Below the pieces are notes generated by a model. It was given only the letters and a program-made list of their open reading frames with translations. It ran no database searches and was not told the origin of the DNA. This document shows positions 6,470 to 10,939 of a DNA stretch of 10,939 nt, piece after piece. Source of the stretch: Thermococcus sp. GTDB lineage: Archaea > Methanobacteriota_B > Thermococci > Thermococcales > Thermococcaceae. Position 1 is the stretch's first letter; every line of letters starts with the position of its first letter. The position numbers were made by a program, and so were the translations under genes. The stretch is from positions 1 through 10,939 of the forward strand of contig WAMH01000232.1 in assembly GCA_015522395.1 (NCBI GenBank). The letters are read 5' to 3'.

Positions 6470-6573
6470 CTATTCACTTCGTTGAGATCAAAATTTCCAA
6501 AGCTGAATTTCAATAGGCCTTACCGTCTGGGGGACCTTCCTTTCCCTTGAGTGTGCTGAAACTCCAATCAAAT

Positions 6574-6603
6574 TCTTCAATTCTCCTAGAGTCTTATTGC
6601 AAC
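6574..6603 (-). repeat. Degenerate terminal CRISPR repeat
   Basis: This leader-distal repeat matches the consensus over 28 bases but ends GAAGA instead of GAAAG on the crRNA strand, i.e. the last two bases of the Cas6 tag are changed. Decay of the last repeat is common and marks the array's old end. No spacer-repeat unit follows to the left. Confidence 0.9.
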
Positions 6604-6942
6604 ATACTATGTTGTTGACGTAGTCAGATATAGTAGAACCAACTTTCAATTCTCCTAGAGTCTTATTGCAACAGGCCCCCGATACCAAGTATACCCATCA
6701 GGAGCCACCACTTTCAATTCTCCTAGAGTCTTATTGCAACATGCAAAAAGAATAAAACGGTAAGTGAGGTGGTAACACTTTCAATTCTCCTAGAGTCTTA
6801 TTGCAACACACGCAGGATAGTTTTCAGGCCAACCAGGCCTCCTGCTTTCAATTCTCCTAGAGTCTTATTGCAACGCAGTCTTAAACCCAGCCATTTCAAG
6901 TTTCGCCACCATCTTTCAATTCTCCTAGAGTCTTATTGCAAC
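6574..6942 (-). CRISPR. CRISPR array, 6 repeats and 5 spacers, transcribed leftward
   Basis: Five identical 30-bp repeats lie at 6643-6672, 6711-6740, 6778-6807, 6845-6874 and 6913-6942. A sixth, at 6574-6603, is altered at its outer end. On the minus strand each begins GTTGCAATAAG and ends ATTGAAAG, the 8-nt tag left on mature crRNAs by Cas6 in Pyrococcus. Spacers are 39 bp (6604-6642), 38 (6673-6710), 37 (6741-6777), 37 (6808-6844) and 38 bp (6875-6912). The degenerate repeat at the left and the AT-rich, promoter-bearing flank at the right agree on leftward transcription, so the newest spacer should be 6875-6912. Repeat type is typical of Thermococcales type I systems; the adjacent cas genes are the likely adaptation partners. 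Confidence 0.98.
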
Positions 6943-6993
6943 AGGGCGGAATTTTCCCTTGTTGGACCTACAAACGGATAAGAGAGCTCGAAT

Positions 6994-7006
6994 CTTATAA
7001 GCTTTT
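6994..7006 (-). promoter_or_regulatory. Array promoter (TATA box)
   Basis: On the minus strand AAAAGCTTATAAG forms a BRE/TATA element. Initiation 22-27 nt downstream falls near 6970-6975, about 30 nt before the first repeat. It resembles the tRNA-Pro promoter in this window (AAAAGCTTAATAAGC), consistent with a strong promoter for a non-coding transcript. Confidence 0.7.
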
Positions 7007-7418
7007 CTCCAAAGGGGTCTCAAAACTCCCACCAAAAGCCTCGGATTCAAACGTTTTAACGGGAATAACAACCAATTCAAGTCCGCATAATCTCCCAATT
7101 TCCTGATGCACAAAACCATGCACAGGACTTCCAGAGACAGGAGTGGGGTTTGAATTAAGTTTTTCGGCCTTGAAACACGCCTTCAAACAAAACATCGCCT
7201 CCCTATAGAGTTGAGTGGGATACAAGCACGCTTCTGACTTTGTTGCATGTTTCGAAAAAATTTAGTTACATTTTAATTAATAGAACACAACAACTTGTTC
7301 GATAGTAATAAAATGTTACTAAAAACTTCCAGAATCCGGTTAGAGGATCTTTTTTGGAACGAACTGTTCAGGGAAGAATATTTTGAAATTAAAGCTGTCT
7401 CAACGTGATACAAAAAGG

Positions 7419-7426
7419 CCTAAAAG
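7419..7426 (+). promoter_or_regulatory. Possible TATA element of cas2
   Basis: CCTAAAAG about 30-37 nt upstream of the cas2 ATG is the nearest A/T-rich box on the plus strand and would start transcription just ahead of the GGTG ribosome site at 7447-7450. It is a weak match, and more A/T-rich elements lie further upstream within the leader. Confidence 0.35.
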
Positions 7427-7455
7427 TCCTTCGCCCCAATTCATGTGGTGATCTC

Positions 7456-7713
7456 ATGTACGTCATCATAGTCTACGACGTCTCCGTTGAGCGGGTGAAC
7501 AAGGTGAAGAAGTTCCTCCGCCAGCACCTCCACTGGGTTCAGAACAGCGTCTTTGAGGGAGAGGTAACCCGGGCGGAGTTCGAGCGCATAAAAGCCGGCC
7601 TGGGAGATCTTATAGATGAGGATGAGGACTCCGTTGTCATCTACAAACTCCGCTCGATGCCCCAGAGAGAAACGATGGGGGTAGAAAAGAACCCGATAGA
7701 GGACATTATCTAA
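7456..7713 (+). CDS. cas2: CRISPR-associated endoribonuclease-fold protein Cas2
   Basis: This 85-residue protein has the ferredoxin-like Cas2 fold signature: the first strand MYVIIVYDVS with the conserved Asp8, and then the helix VNKVKKFLRQHLHWVQNSVFEGEV typical of the family. It also has a C-terminal strand (SVVIYKLRS) near 60-68. With Cas1 it should form the integrase complex that inserts new spacers at the leader end of the array. Start ATG 7456 has GGTG six bases upstream and gives the standard family N terminus; the frame is open further left but without homology. It is transcribed away from the array and toward cas1, with which its 3' end overlaps by 4 bp. It therefore needs its own promoter, inside or at the edge of the leader, unlike the common co-directional cas1-cas2 pair. 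Confidence 0.96.
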   Translation: MYVIIVYDVSVERVNKVKKFLRQHLHWVQNSVFEGEVTRAEFERIKAGLGDLIDEDEDSVVIYKLRSMPQRETMGVEKNPIEDII

Positions 7714-8690
7714 AACCATGCTACCAACGGCTCGTACTCCTTAACCCCAACGAGGTGCTTTATCAGCTTGTAGGCTTCCAGCCTTATCAGCCTCTGCTTC
7801 GTGACGTTCTTCTTCAGTTCTGGGTGCTTGACGCTCTTGGCCAGTTCGCGGTTGTAGTGCTCTAAGACGAGCTTCATGCCCTCTTTTGTCAGAAGGACGC
7901 CGTTCAGATCGCTCCTGAAGTGTTCTTTCCTGATTACTCCCTGCTTTACCAGCCGAGTCGCTATTCTGTCCGCTATGGCCGGCTTGAAGATTTCGCTCAG
8001 GTCCAAAGCTAAGGAAAACCTCCTCTCACCCGGCTCGTGGAGGTAGCTCACCGTCGGGATCAGCTGGGTGTTGTAAAGCTCGCTCACGATGGTGGCATAA
8101 AGTCTGGAGTTAAGGAAGCTTATCAGGGCATTCATCTCGTTTCCCGGCGGCCTCCTCATGCGTTTGACTATCCTGAAACCCTCAGGCAAGTGTTCATCCC
8201 AGCGGACGTAGTACTCCTCCCTGATCCTGGCCTCGACGTTCATGACGTCGGTTATCTTTCCGGCTCCTTCCAGCTCTTCAAGGAGTTCCTCAAGCTCCTC
8301 GGAGAAGCCGTCGGCGACCTTCCAGCGCTTCAGATTGCGCTCCATGTTGAGAGCCGAGCCTTTGACGAAGAGCTTCGCCAGCTTCAGCCTCTTTTCCTCC
8401 CTCAGATAGTGATCGGCCTGCTTTATCACAAGGTCGCCTGAGTGGAGCTTTTCTCTCGGATAGAAGCTGCCGTCGTAGTGGCCGTAGTGGTTGAAGAAGT
8501 GGACGGCAATTCCTTTCTGGGCAAGGAAATGCAACGCCTGAGAGCTTATGTTCACATGGCCGTAGACGTAGATGTCGTATATTCCCTCAACTGCCAGAGG
8601 CTTTCTCCCGCTGGCGTTCTCAAAGTAGAGGGTGTTCTCCCTCCGGAAGAGGTTTCCATCCGAGAAGAGGGTGAGGGAGCGTTTTCTCAT
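7710..8690 (-). CDS. cas1: CRISPR integrase Cas1
   Basis: This is a full-length 326-residue Cas1. The N-terminal beta domain (about 1-85) starts with KRSLTLFSDGNLFRRENTLYF. The helical catalytic domain carries the expected metal triad: Glu153 in NVEARIREEYY, His218 in YLHEPG and Asp230 in LALDLSE, with Glu233 close by. It should catalyse staggered cuts and spacer integration with Cas2 at the leader-proximal repeat. Start ATG 8690 is preceded by GGTGA with five-base spacing and lies nine bases after the cas4 stop, so it is read as the third gene of a cas3-cas4-cas1 operon. Its stop (TAG, 7712-7710) overlaps the convergent cas2 stop. Nothing is missing from the active site. Confidence 0.97.
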   Translation of the reverse strand: MRKRSLTLFSDGNLFRRENTLYFENASGRKPLAVEGIYDIYVYGHVNISSQALHFLAQKGIAVHFFNHYGHYDGSFYPREKLHSGDLVIKQADHYLREEKRLKLAKLFVKGSALNMERNLKRWKVADGFSEELEELLEELEGAGKITDVMNVEARIREEYYVRWDEHLPEGFRIVKRMRRPPGNEMNALISFLNSRLYATIVSELYNTQLIPTVSYLHEPGERRFSLALDLSEIFKPAIADRIATRLVKQGVIRKEHFRSDLNGVLLTKEGMKLVLEHYNRELAKSVKHPELKKNVTKQRLIRLEAYKLIKHLVGVKEYEPLVAWF

Positions 8691-8699
8691 ACCATCACC

Positions 8700-9287
8700 T
8701 CAAACCCAGCACAGCTCGTAGTAGGCGCATTTTTTGCACTTCTTTGATTTGACCGGCTCCGGTGGGGCCGGCAGTGATTTTACCCTCTGAACCTCGCGTA
8801 TTGCTTCCTCTACTTCCTCCTCGCGGCCGTCCAGCGTTACCTCCTTCGTTTCGTTGAGCTTCGGATAGTGGAGAACTGCTTTCGCTTTGATGCCGAGCCG
8901 TTTGAGATAGTAGATGTAGTAGAGCGCCTGCATCTCGTGGGCCCTCTCCATTGATTTTCCGAGTTTGACCTCGTGGACCTCTATGGTGTCTCCCTTCCGG
9001 ATGAAGTCTATTTTTATGCCTCCTATCTGGACCTCCTTCTCCTCGCTGGCATAGCGCCTCTCGTGCAGGAACCTTCCGAGGTCAACCCACTCGTTCTCCT
9101 GCTCCATCGTAATGCCGTGTGAGAAATACCAGAGCTTGGTGGGGCATATGAAGAGGTAGTTGATTTCCGTGCCGCCGATGAGGAGTTCATTTAAGGGATA
9201 TTCCGCAGTTAAATCCAAGTTGGAATTACAGTTTTGACTGTAATTTTCGTTACAGTTTCTACTGTTACAGTTTTGGATGTAATTCAC
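8700..9287 (-). CDS. cas4: CRISPR-associated exonuclease Cas4
   Basis: This 195-residue RecB-family nuclease has an iron-sulfur cluster. The cluster ligands are Cys48 (ICPTKLW) and the C-terminal Cys184-x2-Cys187-x5-Cys193 (KCKKCAYYELCW). The PD-(D/E)XK core shows Asp94 (IKIDF), Glu106-Val-Lys108 (HEVKLGK) and the QxxYY-type motif starting at Gln120 (QALYY). Cas4 trims prespacers and selects PAM-containing ends for Cas1-Cas2. The start is taken as GTG 9287, overlapping the cas3 stop (GTGA) with a GGGGGAGA ribosome site upstream. This gives an unusual N terminus: residues 5-23 are Asn/Ser-rich with three cysteines and are encoded by short repeats, whereas core similarity begins only near residue 30. 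A TTG at 9218, giving a protein starting at the present Leu24, is the alternative start but lacks a ribosome site. Confidence 0.94.
   Translation of the reverse strand: MNYIQNCNSRNCNENYSQNCNSNLDLTAEYPLNELLIGGTEINYLFICPTKLWYFSHGITMEQENEWVDLGRFLHERRYASEEKEVQIGGIKIDFIRKGDTIEVHEVKLGKSMERAHEMQALYYIYYLKRLGIKAKAVLHYPKLNETKEVTLDGREEEVEEAIREVQRVKSLPAPPEPVKSKKCKKCAYYELCWV
9226..9285. repeat. Cluster of TTACAGT/ACTGTAA short repeats in the 5' end of cas4
   Basis: TTACAGT occurs at 9226-9232, 9250-9256 and 9265-9271. Its complement ACTGTAA is at 9237-9243, pairing with the first copy as a perfect 7-bp stem with a 4-nt loop, and a partial inverse ACTGT lies at 9261-9265. The tract is much more AT-rich than the rest of cas4 and codes for NCNS/NCNE-like units if translated. 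It could be an expanded coding repeat, a regulatory hairpin cluster between cas3 and cas4, or a protein binding site array. Confidence 0.7.
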
Positions 9288-10939
9288 AGCATATCTCCCC
9301 CGGTTAGAGGCTCCCTTAAGAGGCCCGTTTCAGGACTGTACTCAAGCTCCGCGACGAGGATGTGTTTTCCAGCTCCCCTGTCGCTGAGCCTGTGGAAGCT
9401 ATCGCTCTCTGCCCAGTAGAGCCACATCGGCACGGGCACGAGGTAGCGGTGGGTTTCGATTCCCATTCCCCTCTCGATAAGCCTGAGAGCCTCGCCTGCG
9501 TAGGCACCCGGGACGGCCTCAAGCCCGTTGAACATCTCGTAGAACTTCCGCTCATCCTCTCCTTTTATAAGAGGTTTCACACTGTTAAAGACTTCCTTTG
9601 CGCGTTTTTTATAGTCCTGAACTTCCCCAGTCAACTTCTCTGAAATTACCGAGTATGCCCTGCTGACGAGTTCCGGGACGAGCGATTCCCTCAGCTCCTT
9701 CCCGTCAAGCTCTTCCAGCAGTTTAACGCTCTCCTCAACCACCCCGTAGTCTTTGTAAATCTTCCTGTCGGCCTCGGAACCTTTGGTTAAGACGTAAACA
9801 TCTTCTATCCTTCCATTCCGCCATCCCTGCCTGTTAACTCTTCCAAAGCGCTGTACGAGTGCATCGAGCGGGGCCGGTTCGGTCAGTATCGTCGAGAAGC
9901 TCACGTCGAGCGAAACCTCCACCACCTGGGTCGCCACAACGAAGTCGTAATCGGTCATCCTCTCCAAGAGCGCTCTCTCCTTTCTCTCCCTGTCGCCGTG
10001 AGTGAACCTGCTGTGGAGGAGCAGAACGTTAAAGCCTCGCTCCTTTAGGGTATTGTAGGTGGCCACGGCCCTGTCAACGCTGTTGCAGGCTATGAGTGCC
10101 GGTCCCGAGTTCTCCCTCACCTTTCGGTGAAGCCCCAGCTCTTCCACAAGCTCCTCAACGGAGTCCATGCTTCCATCAATGGCATGAACTCGATGGCGGG
10201 TAAAGTTGTCCGCTTCCTCCGGCGGAGTCTTTAGCTCCCCGAAGGGCAGGGTCTCCCTGATAAGGCCCTCAAGGAAATCCGGCAGGGTCGCGGTCATGAT
10301 CATGACCTTTGCCTTTAGCCGGGCAACTTCCTCGAGCATTGCGAGGATTATGCCGAGGATGTTTGGTTCGTAGGCGTGTATCTCGTCGAAAATCAGGAGC
10401 GAGCCGGCCAGTTCAGTTTTCAGCATCTCATGGAAGCCAACGCCGAAGAAGGCCTTCATGAGCTGGAACGGCGTTGTGACCTTCAACGGAGTGTATACCT
10501 TCCGGTAGAGTGAGCTGAGCCTCCTGTATCCCAGGGAGGACGAGTAGAGGTAGAAACCGGCGGAGCTGTGGAGAACTCCAACTAGTTCCGGGTCTGAGAA
10601 GATGCCGAGAAGCCTGCGGTGCATCGCGTTGATGCTCGCCTTGTAGGGGAGGACGTAGAAGATTCTGCTCGCTATCTCTTTTCCACTCCTGAAGGCGTTT
10701 TTGTTGGCCCAGAGAAGCGCGGCCTCGGTTTTTCCGTAGCCCGTTGGGGCTTTCAGGATGAGGTTTCCGCAGTGCTCCGATGCTTTTACCTGGAGCGGAC
10801 GGAGCTTCCCGCGGGGGATCCTGAGTTCAAGCCTTTCCCCGATGTCTGGAAGGAGCGCAATGGAAGTCTCGCCGGCAGATGCGAGGTGATCGGAGGCGTT
10901 GAGGAGGCCCCTCATGAGGGTCAGGACAAGCCTTTCCTC
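9284..10939 (-). CDS. cas3: CRISPR helicase-nuclease Cas3 (5' end outside the window)
   Basis: Superfamily 2 helicase of type I interference, which unwinds and degrades target DNA after Cascade binding. The frame is open through the right edge; residues are numbered here from the Met at 10915, with eight further in-frame codons upstream. The visible part starts with GLLNASDHLASAG, which looks like the end of the Cas3 HD nuclease domain, so the true N terminus is probably a fused HD domain beyond the window. Helicase motifs follow in order: Walker A APTGYGKT (56-63), DEIH (177-180), TAT motif (208-210), ATQVVEVSLDVSF (328-340) and arginine-finger motif QRFGRVNRQG (355-364). The C-terminal region after 380 has no named motif. 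The stop overlaps the cas4 start by 4 nt. DEIHAYEP is characteristic of Cas3 rather than of ordinary DEAD-box helicases. Confidence 0.95.
   Translation of the reverse strand, partial: EERLVLTLMRGLLNASDHLASAGETSIALLPDIGERLELRIPRGKLRPLQVKASEHCGNLILKAPTGYGKTEAALLWANKNAFRSGKEIASRIFYVLPYKASINAMHRRLLGIFSDPELVGVLHSSAGFYLYSSSLGYRRLSSLYRKVYTPLKVTTPFQLMKAFFGVGFHEMLKTELAGSLLIFDEIHAYEPNILGIILAMLEEVARLKAKVMIMTATLPDFLEGLIRETLPFGELKTPPEEADNFTRHRVHAIDGSMDSVEELVEELGLHRKVRENSGPALIACNSVDRAVATYNTLKERGFNVLLLHSRFTHGDRERKERALLERMTDYDFVVATQVVEVSLDVSFSTILTEPAPLDALVQRFGRVNRQGWRNGRIEDVYVLTKGSEADRKIYKDYGVVEESVKLLEELDGKELRESLVPELVSRAYSVISEKLTGEVQDYKKRAKEVFNSVKPLIKGEDERKFYEMFNGLEAVPGAYAGEALRLIERGMGIETHRYLVPVPMWLYWAESDSFHRLSDRGAGKHILVAELEYSPETGLLREPLTGGDML

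Larger units (their letters stand above)
6943..7440 (-). promoter_or_regulatory. CRISPR leader region
   Basis: This stretch of about 500 bp without a recognised gene separates the array from cas2 and is clearly AT-richer than its surroundings, especially 7245-7400. In type I systems the leader carries the array promoter and the sequence read by Cas1-Cas2 for polarised spacer insertion. It contains a good TATA box on the array strand near 6994-7006, a TAGTAA...TTACTA inverted repeat at 7303-7321, and a coding-like open frame on the minus strand from 7225 to 6995. The right part must also hold the cas2 promoter. The leader's outer boundary is not determinable from one sequence. Confidence 0.8.

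Noticed and set aside
6455..6573. Possible further degenerate repeat-spacer units left of the array
   Set aside because: Only scattered matches such as TTTCAATAG are present; no 30-bp unit with the array's periodicity can be aligned.
6488..6981. Short open frames with repeated CCNKTLGELK or LSILLESYCN peptides
   Set aside because: These are translations of the CRISPR repeats and spacers on either strand, not proteins.
8037..8441. 134-codon open frame antisense to cas1
   Set aside because: It is opposite the cas1 catalytic domain, has no ribosome site and has no known domain.

Overview
The window looks like a chromosomal segment of a hyperthermophilic euryarchaeon of the order Thermococcales, most likely Thermococcus. 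Four things point there. The 30-bp CRISPR repeat (GTTGCAATAAG...GAATTGAAAG) is of Thermococcales type. The divergent surR/pdo gene pair is the one known from Pyrococcus furiosus. GGTG-type ribosome binding sites and TATA-box promoters with short leaders recur throughout. The type IA topoisomerase is an archaeal form. Assignments rest on recognised motifs and remembered family sequences; no database search was run.

Left part (1-2523): a minus-strand tRNA-Pro(UGG) gene with encoded CCA, preceded by its own TATA box and followed by a pair of perfect hairpins and oligo-T tracts. The plus-strand topA gene for DNA topoisomerase I comes next; its real start is 328.

Redox block (2524-5435): a tightly overlapping minus-strand operon surR - 2[4Fe-4S] ferredoxin - geranylgeranyl reductase faces topA tail to tail with no spacer. 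Divergent from it is pdo, the glutaredoxin-like protein disulfide oxidoreductase. SurR is the CxxC redox-switch regulator of sulfur and hydrogen metabolism, and PDO is a protein thiol/disulfide enzyme. Ferredoxin is a plausible electron donor for saturation of archaeal lipids by the reductase. The block therefore joins redox sensing, thiol redox and membrane lipid reduction.

Kinase-like gene (5466-6469): a stand-alone P-loop protein of HPr-kinase/PEPCK-like appearance, with its own promoter and a perfect inverted repeat abutting the TATA element.

CRISPR-Cas block (6574-10939): a small array of 6 repeats and 5 spacers, transcribed leftward, with a roughly 500-bp AT-rich leader on its right. 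Then come cas2 (plus strand) and, convergent with it, the leftward operon cas3-cas4-cas1, with cas3 cut by the right window edge. The genes fit a type I system, but effector genes (cas5/7/8/6) are not in view, so the subtype is not determined. Unusual details are the convergent, overlapping cas2/cas1 ends, an Asn/Cys-rich repeat tract that would form the N terminus of Cas4, and a coding-like open frame inside the leader. I found no wholly new system; the unexplained signals are local ones, listed as findings.
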